A stretch of DNA of 64,000 nt from Kitasatospora sp. DSM 101779 (GCF_025655475.1 NZ_JAHTIK010000001.1:919980-983979); one strand, 5' to 3'; positions 37,049 through 47,204 are shown, numbered from the stretch's first letter. The notes: generated by a model not told the origin, from the sequence alone. Numbers and translations: made by a program.

Positions 37049-37370
37049 TCACGGAAACATGCGCCAGCGGCGGGTGAGGGTGACGCCGTCGGGGAGGGCG
37101 GTGCGCTCGGCGCGCCGAAGGCGGTCGGGTCGAAGGCGCCGTCGACGCCCGGGCTTCCGGCGCCGGCGAGCTTCCCGCCGCCGCAGAGCCGGATGTCCAG
37201 GCCGCTGCTCTCCTCCTTCTTGAGCTCCCGGGCGAGGGCGGCCGGGTCGCCCGGGACGACGGTGACGGTCGGGTCGGTGTCCGGCGCGAGTGTGCCGGAC
37301 ACCACGTACCGGCGCAGGTGCGCGGACGGGCTCGCCTCGGGCGCAGACTGCGCCTCGACGGCAGGGAGAG
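37049..37370 (-). pseudogene. Decayed dihydrofolate-reductase-like (RibD C-terminal domain) gene
   Basis: The minus strand still encodes YVVSGTLAPDTDPTVTVVPG, then DPAALARELKKEESSGLDIR and LCGGGKLAGA, which match RibD-C/DHFR-type reductases. After KLAGA roughly 30 expected residues are missing, then DGAFDPTAF resumes. The end AERTALPDGVTLTRRWRMFP is in another frame because of a one-base deletion near 37115. The N-terminal half is absent. It lies upstream of the DGPF-sigma operon on the same strand, where such reductases often accompany ECF42 genes. Confidence 0.65.
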
Positions 37371-37590
37371 GACCTCCGGCACCATCGGCCGAACCGGCGG
37401 ACGACCGCGGTCATCACCGGTCCGACTCAACCCGCCGGGCTGCACGCGGGCCGATCGTGGCGAAGACGGCGGACGAGCCGGCTGCCGCGCTCACGGCCGG
37501 GTCGGCGGGCACCGGCCGAGAACCTCGAACACCGGCTGCCCCACGGCCCCACGACGGCGCGGCCCGATCCCCCCGACCGGTGGCCGGAGG

Positions 37591-38508
37591 TCACTGGGTG
37601 TCGAGGCTGCGGGCGGCGTCGGTGAGGGCGGTCAGGACGGGGGCGATCAGCGGGTGGTGTTCGGCGCCGGCGCGGACGGCGGCGAAGACCTTGCGGGTGG
37701 CGAGTTCGGTGTCCACCGGGCGGACGGCCACCGCGGAGAGGTCGGCGCCGGGCAGGGCCGAACGCGGGACGAGGGCGACCCCGGCACCCGCCGAGGCGAG
37801 CGCGACCACGGCCCGGAAGTCGTCCGAGGAGTGCAGCAGCCGGGGCTGGAACCCGGCGTGCTCGCAGGCGAGCAGCACCACGTCGTGGCAGGGGTTGCCG
37901 GGGTAGGGGCCGATCCACGGCTCGGCGGCCAGGTCGGCGACCGCGACCGGGCCCTCGCCCGCCGCCAGCGGGTGGCCGAGCGGCAGCACGGCGCGGAAGG
38001 GCTCGGCGTACAGGGGAACGCGGGTCAGCCGCTGGTCGTCTGCGCGCGGCGCACCGCGGTACTCGACGGCGACGGCGATGTCGGCCTGGCCGTCCAGCAG
38101 CATCGGCAGGCTGGCGTCTCCCTCGGCGTCGAGGACCTTCAGCCGGACGCCGGGGGCCGTGCCGGCGAGTTCGGTGATCGCGGGGGCCAGTACGAGTGCG
38201 ATGCCGGTGGCGAACGCGGCGACGGTGACCTCTCCGGCGACGCCCGCGCTGTAGGCGGCGAGGTCGGCCTCGGCACGTTCCAGCTGGGCGAGCACCGCGT
38301 CCGCGTGGCCGAGCAGGATCTCGCCGGCCGCGGTGAGCCGCACTCCCCGGCCGTCCCTGGCGAGCAGGTGGTGGCCGGTCTCCTGCTCCAGCGCGGCGAG
38401 CTGCTGGGAGACGGCGGAGGGGGTGAGGTATAGCGCGGCCGCGGCGGCCGTCACGGTGCGGTGGTCGGCCACGGCCCGCAGGGTCCGCAGCCGTCGTGCG
38501 TCGATCAC
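37591..38508 (-). CDS. LysR-family transcriptional regulator
   Basis: Protein of 305 residues starting with GTG. The winged helix-turn-helix reads RTVTAAAAALYLTPSAVSQQ near 17-36, followed by a periplasmic-binding-protein-like sensor domain with LADLAAEPWIGPYP and ASAGAGVALVPRSAL. No divergent target gene is adjacent (the upstream neighbour is on the same strand), so its target is unknown. Confidence 0.92.
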   Translation of the reverse strand: MIDARRLRTLRAVADHRTVTAAAAALYLTPSAVSQQLAALEQETGHHLLARDGRGVRLTAAGEILLGHADAVLAQLERAEADLAAYSAGVAGEVTVAAFATGIALVLAPAITELAGTAPGVRLKVLDAEGDASLPMLLDGQADIAVAVEYRGAPRADDQRLTRVPLYAEPFRAVLPLGHPLAAGEGPVAVADLAAEPWIGPYPGNPCHDVVLLACEHAGFQPRLLHSSDDFRAVVALASAGAGVALVPRSALPGADLSAVAVRPVDTELATRKVFAAVRAGAEHHPLIAPVLTALTDAARSLDTQ

Positions 38509-38585
38509 GGCTCAATTCTGCCAGCGGCGCGGAGCCCGCCGTTCCGCACCCCGGGAACCCCTTGGCAGGACCCCGACCGCCCGCG

Positions 38586-40595
38586 TCAGGGGTCCCGGCG
38601 GCGTTCCACGTGCTCGGCGCTCGGGGCGGGCGGTGCCGGGCCCCGGGCGCGGTTGAGGTCCACCGACGTGCCCGGGCCCACCGTGGGCGTCGGGTGCCCG
38701 CCGGGCCGGGGGCGGCCGGACCAGGCCCGGACCCGGGCCGCCAGCACGGGCGACCGGTCCACCATCCGCCGGCCGGTGAGGACGTACTGGAACAGGCAGC
38801 CGGCGAGGACGACGGCCACCCCGCCGACCGCGTCGAGCAGCCAGTGGTTGGCGGTGGCGACCACCACGAAAAGGGTGAGCAGCGGGTAGACCACCGCCAC
38901 CGCCCACACCCAGCGCCGCCGCGTCGCGGCGATCACCGCCGCCGCGCACCAGAACGCCCAGGCGCAGTGCAGCGAGGGCATCGCCGCGAACTGGTTGGTG
39001 AGGGCGGTCAGCGCGCCCAGCGGCGAGCCGTCGGGCCCGCCGAACGGGGAGTCGCGCAGGCCGAGGCCGGGGGTGAGCCGGGGCGGGGCCAGCGGGTACC
39101 CCCAGAAGCCGAGCAGGGCCAGGCCGGTCGCGGTGAAGAGCACCGTGCGGCTGGTGCGGTAGCGGCGCGGGTGGCGCAGGTAGAGCCAGCCGAGCACCGC
39201 CAGCGGCCCGATCAGGTGGAACGTCTTGTAGTACTGCAGCGAGAGGTCGAGCATGCCGCGGGTGTGCAGCACCCAGCCGTTGACGGCCCGCTCGACGTCG
39301 ATCCGCAGGAACCGCTCCACCCCGTAGATGTCGCGGGCGTGCTCGACGGCGGCCTCGATCCGGTTCGGCGCGGCGTTGCGGATCTTGGTGTAGATGCCGT
39401 AGCCGACCTGGATGAACAGCAGCTCCATCAGCAGGTTGGGCCGGCTGACCGGGCGCAGTGTGGCGGGCAGCAGGGGCAGCCGTCGGCGGCCGAAAGGGTG
39501 GTGCGGGGTGGGTGCGGGTGTGCGGTGCAGCGTCCAGAGCGGGTCGGTGGTGCTTCGGAAGGACAGCAGGGCAGCGGCCGCGGCTGCGGTGAGCGGGGCG
39601 GCGCCGCGCAGCAGGAAGGTGGTCACCGGTTCGATCTGCGGGTCGAGCATGCTGCTGGACAGCAGGGCGACGGTGACGGCGACCACCGGCCACAGGGCGC
39701 GGTCCTCGGGGCGGCGGCCGAGCCGGCCGACCGCGGCGGCGAGCAGCCAGCCGAAGGCGGCGGGCCCGGTGAGCGGGGAGACCACCACGGCCGCGCAGCC
39801 GACCACGCCGGTGGCGAGCAGGTGCTGTCCGTCCGCGGTGTACGCCAGGCCGCGGCGGATTGCCAGCGTGCCGACGAGGACGGCGGCGGCCAGGCAGACG
39901 GCGGCGAGCAGCGGGCCGCGCAGGCCGAGCCGGAGCAGCAGGCCGTACGCCGACTGGTTGTCGGGCCCGACGGCGAGCAGCGGGTCGATCAGCTGCCGCC
40001 AGCCGCGGGCGGTCTCCAGCGGGCGGGCGGCCCAGGCGGCGGTGTTCAGGGCGAGCGCGAGGACGAGGGCGTTGAGGGCCCGCCGCCGGTCCCTCCGGCA
40101 GACGAGCAGGACGGCGAAGAGGGCGAGCGCGGGTTCGAGGGCGATCGCGGTGCCGAGGGCGAGTCCTTCGGGCGGGCGGGTGCGCGGCAGCATCTCGGCG
40201 AGGGCGAGCGTGACGGCGGCGAGGCCGAGGACGGCGTCGACGGGCTGGCCGCGCAGGTCGGCGCTGAGCAGCAGGGCGCCGGCGGCGGTGCTGCCGACCG
40301 CGCCGGGGTGGGGCAGGCCGGGCGGCGGGTCGCGGGCGAGCAGCAGGCCGGCGGCGAGGACGGAGGCGAGTGCGACGGCCAGCAGGACGGCGCGGGTGCC
40401 GATCGCGTACCAGCCGCCGAGGCCGGTCGCGGCGAGGTCGGCGACCGGGCTCGGGCGGCCGACGGGCTCGGCCAGGGTGTTCCAGGTGACCGGCGCGCAG
40501 ACGGCCAGCACGATCAGGGTGGTGGCAGCGGCCACCAGGCGGGCGGCGGAGGGGACGCGGGGCCTGGGCAGCGGCAGGGCGGGCACCGGTGGCAT
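38586..40595 (-). CDS. Fused GT87-type membrane glycosyltransferase and PAP2 phosphatase
   Basis: Membrane protein of 669 residues. The N-terminal half (about 1-370) has about nine membrane helices resembling DUF2029/GT87 mannosyltransferases, with ALEPALALFAVLLVCRRDRRR in its middle. The C-terminal half is a PAP2-type domain with AMPSLHCAWAFW and ATANHWLLDAVGG, the second and third phosphatase signature motifs. Fusions of this kind occur in actinobacteria and probably act on polyprenyl-phosphate-linked sugars in cell-envelope glycan synthesis. The first PAP2 motif (KxxxxxxRP) is weak, so inositol-phosphorylceramide-synthase-like transfer is possible. Confidence 0.85.
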   Translation of the reverse strand: MPPVPALPLPRPRVPSAARLVAAATTLIVLAVCAPVTWNTLAEPVGRPSPVADLAATGLGGWYAIGTRAVLLAVALASVLAAGLLLARDPPPGLPHPGAVGSTAAGALLLSADLRGQPVDAVLGLAAVTLALAEMLPRTRPPEGLALGTAIALEPALALFAVLLVCRRDRRRALNALVLALALNTAAWAARPLETARGWRQLIDPLLAVGPDNQSAYGLLLRLGLRGPLLAAVCLAAAVLVGTLAIRRGLAYTADGQHLLATGVVGCAAVVVSPLTGPAAFGWLLAAAVGRLGRRPEDRALWPVVAVTVALLSSSMLDPQIEPVTTFLLRGAAPLTAAAAAALLSFRSTTDPLWTLHRTPAPTPHHPFGRRRLPLLPATLRPVSRPNLLMELLFIQVGYGIYTKIRNAAPNRIEAAVEHARDIYGVERFLRIDVERAVNGWVLHTRGMLDLSLQYYKTFHLIGPLAVLGWLYLRHPRRYRTSRTVLFTATGLALLGFWGYPLAPPRLTPGLGLRDSPFGGPDGSPLGALTALTNQFAAMPSLHCAWAFWCAAAVIAATRRRWVWAVAVVYPLLTLFVVVATANHWLLDAVGGVAVVLAGCLFQYVLTGRRMVDRSPVLAARVRAWSGRPRPGGHPTPTVGPGTSVDLNRARGPAPPAPSAEHVERRRDP

Positions 40596-40896
40596 CCCTG
40601 CTCCTCTCGCCGCGTGAGCCGGCCGGCTGGCCGGTACCGCGGGAGTGGCTGCGGTCCGGTGGCCGGTCCTACCTTGCGACTGTCCAGCGGCGGCGGCCGG
40701 TACGCATCCCGTGGGGTGCCGCCCGGGTGGCAGCGGGCCGCGCGGGGCCGGGAACGCCGAGGAGAAACGCCGCCGGCCCGGCTGGGGAAGGCCGGGCCGA
40801 CGGCGGAGCGGGGCCGGGGGCTGCCCCGCAGGGGCGCGGTGAGGGTAGGGCCGCGCCCCGCGGTGGTGGTCGGATCGGGGCCGGGGCCCCGGGGTG
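40596..40896. other. Intergenic region with terminator of kbl
   Basis: It separates kbl from the GT87/PAP2 gene on the same strand. It contains the hairpin listed at 40774-40799 and a weaker stem GCCCC-GCA-GGGGC near 40827. No gene is seen. Confidence 0.6.
40774..40799 (-). terminator. Nine-bp hairpin downstream of kbl
   Basis: CGGCCCGGC pairs perfectly with GCCGGGCCG around an 8-base loop, about 100 bases past the kbl stop. A GC-rich stem without T-run, as usual here. Confidence 0.55.
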
Positions 40897-42090
40897 CTAC
40901 TTGCCCATCGCCGCGCGGGCGTCGACGAAGGCGGCGACGGCGCGCTCGACGTCCTCGGTGGAGTGGGCGGCCGACAGCTGCACGCGGATGCGGGCCTGGC
41001 CGTGCGGCACGACCGGGTAGGAGAAGCCGATCACGTACACGCCGCGCTCCAGCAGCAGTTCGGCCAGCCGGCCGGCTTCGGCGGCGTCGCCGATCATGAC
41101 CGGGGCGATGGCGTGCTCGCCCGGCAGGATCTCGAAGCCGGCCTCGGTCATCTTGGTGCGGAACAGGTGGGTGTTGGCGGCCAGGCGCTCGCGCAGGTCG
41201 CCGGACTGCTCCAGCAGGTCGAGCACGGTCAGCGAGGCCGCCGCGATCACCGGGGCGAGCGAGTTGGAGAACAGGTACGGGCGGGAGCGCTGGCGCAGCA
41301 GGGCGACGATCTCGCGGCGGGCGGCGACGTAGCCGCCGGAGGCGCCGCCGAGGGCCTTGCCGAGGGTGCCGGTGATGATGTCGACGCGGTCCATCACGCC
41401 GTGCAGCTCGGGGGTGCCGCGGCCGGTCGGGCCGACGAAGCCCACGGCGTGCGAGTCGTCGACCATGACCATCGCGTCGTAGCGGTCGGCGAGGTCGCAG
41501 ATCTCGCGTAGCGGGGCGATGTAGCCGTCCATGGAGAACACGCCGTCGGTGACGATCAGGCGGCGGCGGGCGTCCTGGGTGGCCTTGAGCTGCTGCTCGA
41601 GGTCGGCGAGGTCGCGGTTGGCGTAGCGGTGGCGGCGGGCCTTGGAGAGGCGGATGCCGTCGATGATGGAGGCGTGGTTGAGGGCGTCCGAGATGACGGC
41701 GTCGCGCTCGTCCAGCAGGGTCTCGAAGACGCCGCCGTTGGCGTCGAAGCAGGAGGAGTAGAGGATCGTGTCCTCCTGGCCGAGGAAGTGCGAGAGGCGC
41801 TCCTCGAGCTGCTTGTGCACGTCCTGGGTGCCGCAGATGAAGCGGACGGAGGCCATGCCGTAGCCCCACCGGTCCAGGGCGTCCTTGGCGGCGGCGACCA
41901 CGGCGGGGTGGTCGGCGAGGCCGAGGTAGTTGTTGGCGCAGAAGTTCAGCACCTCGCCGGGGCGGCCGCCCGCGGTGACGGTGACGGCGGCGTTCTGCGG
42001 GCTGCCGATGACCCGCTCGGGCTTGAAGAGGCCGGCCTCGCGGATCTCGTCGAGGGTGGCGGCGAGGTCTTCGCGCACGTTGTCGAACAC
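40897..42090 (-). CDS. kbl: 2-amino-3-ketobutyrate CoA ligase (glycine C-acetyltransferase)
   Basis: PLP enzyme of 397 residues that cleaves 2-amino-3-oxobutanoate with CoA into glycine and acetyl-CoA, completing threonine breakdown. Motifs are [13 protein letters not shown] (50-62), [40 protein letters not shown] with the PLP Asp near 211, and the lysine K245 in [13 protein letters not shown]. It follows tdh by 165 bases on the same strand. Confidence 0.95.
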   Translation of the reverse strand: MFDNVREDLAATLDEIREAGLFKPERVIGSPQNAAVTVTAGGRPGEVLNFCANNYLGLADHPAVVAAAKDALDRWGYGMASVRFICGTQDVHKQLEERLSHFLGQEDTILYSSCFDANGGVFETLLDERDAVISDALNHASIIDGIRLSKARRHRYANRDLADLEQQLKATQDARRRLIVTDGVFSMDGYIAPLREICDLADRYDAMVMVDDSHAVGFVGPTGRGTPELHGVMDRVDIITGTLGKALGGASGGYVAARREIVALLRQRSRPYLFSNSLAPVIAAASLTVLDLLEQSGDLRERLAANTHLFRTKMTEAGFEILPGEHAIAPVMIGDAAEAGRLAELLLERGVYVIGFSYPVVPHGQARIRVQLSAAHSTEDVERAVAAFVDARAAMGK

Positions 42091-42255
42091 GGGTGGTGTC
42101 TCCCTGGATGGAGGTTCGCTGACGGGGTGCCGGACGGTCGGGTCGGTCGCTCCGGGCGGTCGCCCGGTGCGGGACCGTCCGGCACGGGGCGGTGCGGGGC
42201 TGACGGTACGGGGCTGGACGGTGGTGCGGGGCCGACCGGCGCGGGCGGTGCGCTC

Positions 42256-43284
42256 TCAGGCGGTCCAGTCGAGGATGATCTTGCCGCAGTTGCCGCTCGC
42301 GGCCTCGTCGAAGGCCTCGGCGAAGTCCGCGGCGGGGTAGCGGCCGGTGATCACCGGGGTGAGGTCCAGGCCGCCCTCCAGCAGGACGGACATCGCGTAC
42401 CAGGTCTCGAACATCTCGCGGCCGTAGATGCCCTTGATGGTGATCATCGAGGTGACGATCGACGCCCAGTCCACCGGGAACTCGTCGGCGGGCAGGCCCA
42501 GCATGGCGATCTTGCCGCCGTGCGTCATGTTGGCGATCATCGAGCGCATCGCCTCGGGGCGGCCGGACATCTCCAGGCCGACGTCGAAGCCCTCGCGCAG
42601 GCCCAGCTGCTGCTGGCCCTCCTCGACGGTGTGCTGCGAGACGTCCAGCGCCAGGGTGACGCCGACCTTGCGGGCGAGGTCCAGCCGGTACGGCGAGACA
42701 TCGGTGATCATCACGTTGCGGGCGCCGGCGTGCCGGGCGACGGCGGCGGCCATGATGCCGATCGGACCGGCGCCGGTGATCAGCACGTCCTCGCCGACCA
42801 GCGGGAAGGACAGCGCGGTGTGCACCGCGTTGCCGAACGGGTCGAAGATCGCCGCGACGTCCAGGTCCACCGGCACCCGGTGCACCCACACGTTGGAGGC
42901 GGGCAGCGCCACGTACTCGGCGAAGGCGCCGTCGCGGCCCACGCCGAGGCCCACGGTGTTGCGGCACAGGTGGCGGCGGCCGGCCAGGCAGTTGCGGCAC
43001 TTGCCGCAGACCAGGTGGCCCTCGCCGCTGACCAGGTCGCCCACCTCGACGTCGGCGACGGCGGCACCGATCGCGGCGACCTCGCCGACGAACTCGTGGC
43101 CGATGGTCAGCGGGGTCTTGATGGTCTGCTGCGCCCAGCCGTCCCAGGAGCGGATGTGCAGGTCGGTGCCGCAGATGCCGGTGCGCAGCACCTTGATCAG
43201 CACGTCCCCGGGGCCGATCTCCGGCATGGGGACGTCCATCAGCCAGAGACCCGGCTCGGCCTGGTGCTTGACGAGTGCCTTCAC
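42256..43284 (-). CDS. tdh: L-threonine 3-dehydrogenase
   Basis: Zinc- and NAD-dependent enzyme of 342 residues that oxidises L-threonine to 2-amino-3-ketobutyrate, the Kbl substrate. Catalytic zinc ligands are C38 (GICGTD) and H63-E64 (GHEFVG), structural zinc cysteines lie in [15 protein letters not shown] (93-107), and the NAD fold has [21 protein letters not shown] start. The order tdh then kbl is the standard two-gene threonine catabolic operon. Confidence 0.95.
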   Translation of the reverse strand: MKALVKHQAEPGLWLMDVPMPEIGPGDVLIKVLRTGICGTDLHIRSWDGWAQQTIKTPLTIGHEFVGEVAAIGAAVADVEVGDLVSGEGHLVCGKCRNCLAGRRHLCRNTVGLGVGRDGAFAEYVALPASNVWVHRVPVDLDVAAIFDPFGNAVHTALSFPLVGEDVLITGAGPIGIMAAAVARHAGARNVMITDVSPYRLDLARKVGVTLALDVSQHTVEEGQQQLGLREGFDVGLEMSGRPEAMRSMIANMTHGGKIAMLGLPADEFPVDWASIVTSMITIKGIYGREMFETWYAMSVLLEGGLDLTPVITGRYPAADFAEAFDEAASGNCGKIILDWTA

Positions 43285-43575
43285 GGCGCGCGCTCCTGGG
43301 GGAGGGTGGAACGGAAGCCCGGCGGTGCAACCCCTGCCTCGCCGGGCACAGTGAAATCTGCCGCGTCGGAGCAGGTCCGGTCCATCGAGGAATTCTTAAG
43401 GGCGGTCGCAGCTGGGCTGAACGATCGTCCCCGAGCACCGGCCGCCGGGCATCCCGGCCACCCCCGCGGCGTGCCGATCGCCACCCGTACGGGCTACCCG
43501 CGCGGCCGCGGGCCCCGGGTATCGTCTGCCTGCGGACCGTCGGCCCGGGATCGTCGGCAAGGGGAGGAACACGGC

Positions 43576-44316
43576 GTGGACAGCGCGGAGCGGACCGGCC
43601 TCGACCCGGCGGGGACGGCCGTGCAGGTGCCTGGGGTGCGGAACTTCCGCGACGCGGGCGGGGTCGGCGGGCTGCGGCGCGGCGTGCTGTACCGCTCGGG
43701 GGCGCTGCACCGGCTGCCGCCCGAGGGGGCGCGCCGGCTGGCGGACCTGGGCGTGCGGACGGTCGTCGACCTGCGGAGCGTCCCCGAGGTGGCGGAGCGG
43801 CCGGACGACCGCCGCGGTCTTCCGGTGGACCACTGGCACCTGCCGGTCTTCACCGAGCAGCGGTGGCCGGCCGAGCAGGCCGAGCTCTACCCGGCCATGG
43901 CGGAGCACGCGGGCCCGGTCGCGGCCTCGCTCGTCCGCCGACTGGCCCGGCCCGGGACACTGCCCGTCCTCGTCCACTGCGCGTCCGGCAAGGACCGCAC
44001 CGGGGTGGTGGTGGCCGTGCTGCAGAGCCTGCTGGGAGCATCCGAGGCGGAGATCACCGCGGACTTCCTGCGGTCCAACGCCGCGCTCGGCCTGTCCGAG
44101 GAGACGGCCGGCCCGGGCCACAACTCCCGTCCGGTCGCCGCCGCCCACCTGCGCCGGGCGATGCTCCGGATCCGCAGCCACCACGGCTCGGTCGCCGACT
44201 ACCTGCTGGCGCACGGCGCCGGAGAGGAGCACCTGTCGGCGGTGCGCGCCGCTCTCGGTGCCCAGGAACCTGTCGGTGGCCGGCGGCAGGACCGGCGTCA
44301 TGCCGATTGCCCATGA
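43576..44316 (+). CDS. Tyrosine-protein phosphatase
   Basis: Protein of 246 residues from GTG with GGGGAGGA upstream. It has the VRNFRDAGG start of bacterial LipA/PtpB-like phosphatases and the signature loop HCASGKDRTG with catalytic C135 and an Asp/Lys-containing loop that suits phosphoinositide or phosphotyrosine substrates. The C-terminus overlaps the next gene by 17 bases. It is probably cytosolic. Confidence 0.9.
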   Translation: MDSAERTGLDPAGTAVQVPGVRNFRDAGGVGGLRRGVLYRSGALHRLPPEGARRLADLGVRTVVDLRSVPEVAERPDDRRGLPVDHWHLPVFTEQRWPAEQAELYPAMAEHAGPVAASLVRRLARPGTLPVLVHCASGKDRTGVVVAVLQSLLGASEAEITADFLRSNAALGLSEETAGPGHNSRPVAAAHLRRAMLRIRSHHGSVADYLLAHGAGEEHLSAVRAALGAQEPVGGRRQDRRHADCP

Positions 44317-44638
44317 CCGGATCGCCCGGCACCCCTTCCCGCGCGCCCTGTACGCGGACGCCTACCCCGACGCCGTCGTCGACCGCGGGCGCGAGGTCCT
44401 GCTGCGGTCGTGCGAGCGGATCGAGGCCGAGCGGCCGTCCGACCTGACCGCGCGCTACCTCCTCACCAACGCCGCCACCGAGGAGTTCAACGTGGTGCAG
44501 GAGGCGTTCGAGGCCGCCGGCAGCGAGATCGAGACGGTCGCACGGGAGGAGATCGCCGAGGACTTCGTCTTCGTCGCGGCCGCCTACGGCTTCCCGGACG
44601 CGAACGTCGAGGAGCTGATCGCCGCACGGGACCGGTGA
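44300..44638 (+). CDS. DUF5713-like protein
   Basis: Protein of 112 residues beginning MPIAHDRIARHPFPRALYAD and containing NAATEEFNVVQEAFEAAGSE, followed by EDFVFVAAAYGFPD. The family is conserved and functionally unknown. The ATG overlaps the end of the phosphatase gene, so the two are co-translated. Family assignment is from memory. Confidence 0.75.
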   Translation: MPIAHDRIARHPFPRALYADAYPDAVVDRGREVLLRSCERIEAERPSDLTARYLLTNAATEEFNVVQEAFEAAGSEIETVAREEIAEDFVFVAAAYGFPDANVEELIAARDR

Positions 44639-45077
44639 CTGCACGCCGCCCGTCCGGCCACCCACCACCGGTACTGGCGCTCCTGTCAGACAGGGGAGTT
44701 GACGCGGGGGGTGACGATCGCGGGTCGTCGGGGGCCGGGGTCGCACTGCCGGCTCCGGGACCGGTCGGGACGGCGGTCTTGCGCGGTGACGGCCACGGCA
44801 GTCGGCCGCGACGCCGGTCGGGTGGTCGTCCGGGAGAACAGCCCGGTGTCACCGGACGTTGGGCGGATCGGTGACGATCCGGCAGCACTGGAGGAGTACC
44901 TGCGGACGCACCCGGTGACGCCGCTGACGGGCGAGCACCGCACGCGGTAGCGGCGTTGCCCGGATCCGCGCCGGTCTGCAGACGGCAGGCGGCGCCCGCC
45001 ACGTCCGCGTCGGTGCACAGCACGTCACTCGTGCAGGGGAGTTGGCGATGCGGGCGGCACGGGTTGGGGGCCGGGAG
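44639..45077. other. 439-bp intergenic stretch with a possible small remnant
   Basis: A plus-strand frame at 44786-44950 reads with modest coding bias (REN SPVSPDVGRIGDD, then AALEEYLRTHPVTPL) and could be a short gene or remnant. An imperfect stem CTCCTGTC/GACAGGGGAG lies at 44680-44698, in position to end the DUF5713 transcript. The sequence CAGGGGAGTTG recurs near 44691 and 45034. Nothing else is recognised. Confidence 0.4.
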
Positions 45078-46136
45078 TCAGCGGAGGATGTCCGACAGGT
45101 CGTAGGAGACCGGCTCCTCCAGCTGCTCGTAGCCGCAGTCGGCCGGTTCGCGGTCGGGCCGCCAGCGGCGGAACTGGGTGGTGTGCCGGAAGCGGGAGCC
45201 CTCCATGTGGTCGTACGCGACCTCGACGACCCGGTCGGGGCGCAGCGGCACCCAGGAGAGGTCCTTGGTGCCCGTCCAACGACTGACGGCGCCGGGCAGC
45301 CGGGAGGAGGCCTGGGCGCTCTCGTCGGCCCAGGCGGCCCAGGGGTGGCCGGTGAGGTCGTCGAGCCGCAGCGGGGCCAGTTCCTCGACCAGTTCGCGTC
45401 GGCGGGCCATCGGGAAGGAGGCGCAGACGCCGACGTGCTGCAGGTGCCCGTCGGCGTCGTAGAGGCCGAGCAGCAGCGAGCCGACGACCGGTCCGCTCTT
45501 GTGCTCGCGGTAGCCGGCGAGCACGCAGTCGGCCGTCCGCTGGTGCTTGATCTTGAAGAGGGTGCGCTCGCCGGGTGCGTACGGCCCGTCCAGCGGTTTC
45601 GCGACCACGCCGTCCAGCCCGGCGCCCTCGTACTGGGCGAACCAGGTCCGCGCGAGGTCGATGTCGGTGGCGGCGGGCGCCAGGTGGATGGGGGCGGAGG
45701 CGTCGGCCAGCGCGGCCTCCAGGGCGCTGCGTCGCTCGGCGAGCGGGCGGTCGGCGAGGGCCGTGTCGTCCAGGGCGAGCAGGTCGAAGGCGACGAACGA
45801 GGCGGGAGTGCGTTCGGCGAGGGTGCGGACCCGGGAGGCCGCGGGATGGATACGCTCCAGGAGTTCCTCGAAGCGCAGCCGGCCCTCACGGGCGATCACG
45901 ATCTCGCCGTCGACCACGCAGCGGGCCGGCAGTTCCCGGCGGAAGGCCTCCACCAGTTCGGGGAAGTACCGGGTGAGCGTCTTGGTGGTGCGGCTGCCGA
46001 TCTCGACCTCGTCGCCGTCGCGGAAGACGATCGCGCGGAAGCCGTCCCACTTGGCCTCGTACTGCATGCCGGGCGGGATCTCGGCCACCGACTTGGCGAG
46101 CATCGGCTGCACCGGCGGCATCACGGGAAGGTCCAT
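45078..46136 (-). CDS. ATP-dependent DNA ligase (LigC-like, NHEJ/repair)
   Basis: Protein of 352 residues. The nucleotidyltransferase motif EAKWDGFRAI has the adenylated K29. Further motifs are VVDGEIVIAR, FVAFDLLALD, GLDGVVAKPL and TLFKIKHQRTADCV, followed by an OB-fold with VGVCASF and WVPLRPDRVVEVAYDHME. It seals nicks. Divergent to it, 69 bases away, lies a LigD-type polymerase gene. This split layout in place of a single LigD is common in Streptomyces. Confidence 0.92.
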   Translation of the reverse strand: MDLPVMPPVQPMLAKSVAEIPPGMQYEAKWDGFRAIVFRDGDEVEIGSRTTKTLTRYFPELVEAFRRELPARCVVDGEIVIAREGRLRFEELLERIHPAASRVRTLAERTPASFVAFDLLALDDTALADRPLAERRSALEAALADASAPIHLAPAATDIDLARTWFAQYEGAGLDGVVAKPLDGPYAPGERTLFKIKHQRTADCVLAGYREHKSGPVVGSLLLGLYDADGHLQHVGVCASFPMARRRELVEELAPLRLDDLTGHPWAAWADESAQASSRLPGAVSRWTGTKDLSWVPLRPDRVVEVAYDHMEGSRFRHTTQFRRWRPDREPADCGYEQLEEPVSYDLSDILR

Positions 46137-46205
46137 GCTCCGATCGTCGCCGCACGTCGCACGGCCCGCGCGCCGGATGCGGGGGGCCCGCCTAGCGTGG
46201 GAGTC

Positions 46206-47204
46206 ATGGTCTCGACAGCGGTTGAACTGGAGGTGGACGGCCGGCCGGTCCGGCTCTCCAACCCCGACAAGGTCTACTATCCGGCGCGCGGCTTCACCAA
46301 GCGGGACGTCGCCGAGTACTACCTGGCGGTGGCGCCGGGCGTGCTGCGCGGGCTGCGGGACCGGCCGACCACCCTGCAGCGGTTCCCCGACGGCGTCGAG
46401 GGCGAGTTCTTCTACCAGAAGCGGGCGCCCAAGGGCCTGCCGGAGTGGCTGCCGACCGCCCGGATCGCCTTCCCGAGCGGCCGCAGCGCCGACGAGATCT
46501 GCCCGAACGAGCCGGCCGCGGTGCTCTGGGCCGCCAACCTCGGCTGTCTGACCTTCCACCCCTGGCCGGTGCGCCGCGCCGACACCGAGCACCCGGACGA
46601 GCTGCGGATCGACCTCGACCCGCAGCCGGGCACCGACTTCCACGACGCGGTGAACGCCGCGCACGAGCTGCGCGCCCTGCTGGAGGAGCTGGGGCTGCGC
46701 GGCTGGCCGAAGACCTCGGGCGGGCGCGGGCTGCACGTCTACGTGCCGGTCGAGCCGCGCTGGACGTTCACCGACTGCCGGCACGCGGTGATCGCGCTCG
46801 GCCGGGAGCTGGAGCGCCGGATGCCCGGGCGGGTGACCACCGCGTGGTGGAAGGAGGAGCGCGGCGAGCGGATCTTCGTGGACTACAACCAGATGGCCCG
46901 CGACCGGACGATCGCCTCCCCGTACTCGCTGCGCGCCCGGGCCGAGGCCACCGCCTCCGCGCCACTGCGCTGGGAGGAGCTCGACGAGGTCGTCCCGCAG
47001 GACTTCGACCTGCGGACACTGCCCGCGCGGTTCGCCGAACTCGGCGACCTGCACGCCGACATGGACGACTTCGCCTTCGACCTGGAGCCGCTGCTGGAGC
47101 TGTTCGCGCAGCAGGACGCCGGCGACCTGCCCTACCCGCCGGACCATCCGAAGATGCCGGGCGAGCCGATGCGGGTGCAGCCCAGCCGGGCGAAGAAGGG
47201 CTGA
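46206..47204 (+). CDS. LigD-type polymerase/primase for non-homologous end joining
   Basis: Protein of 332 residues matching the polymerase domain of LigD. It starts LSNPDKVYYPARGFTKRDVA, carries the metal-binding DLDPQPGTDF with D136 and D138, SGGRGLHVYVP (171-181) and FVDYNQMARDRTIASPYSLR. It adds ribonucleotides or deoxynucleotides at broken ends. No nuclease or Ku domain is present, and no ku gene lies in the window. Confidence 0.93.
   Translation: MVSTAVELEVDGRPVRLSNPDKVYYPARGFTKRDVAEYYLAVAPGVLRGLRDRPTTLQRFPDGVEGEFFYQKRAPKGLPEWLPTARIAFPSGRSADEICPNEPAAVLWAANLGCLTFHPWPVRRADTEHPDELRIDLDPQPGTDFHDAVNAAHELRALLEELGLRGWPKTSGGRGLHVYVPVEPRWTFTDCRHAVIALGRELERRMPGRVTTAWWKEERGERIFVDYNQMARDRTIASPYSLRARAEATASAPLRWEELDEVVPQDFDLRTLPARFAELGDLHADMDDFAFDLEPLLELFAQQDAGDLPYPPDHPKMPGEPMRVQPSRAKKG

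Noticed and set aside
43285..43575. Possible glycine or threonine-responsive riboswitch ahead of tdh
   Set aside because: Only one ordinary hairpin (CCCGGCG/CGCCGGG) is seen, with no recognisable conserved riboswitch core.
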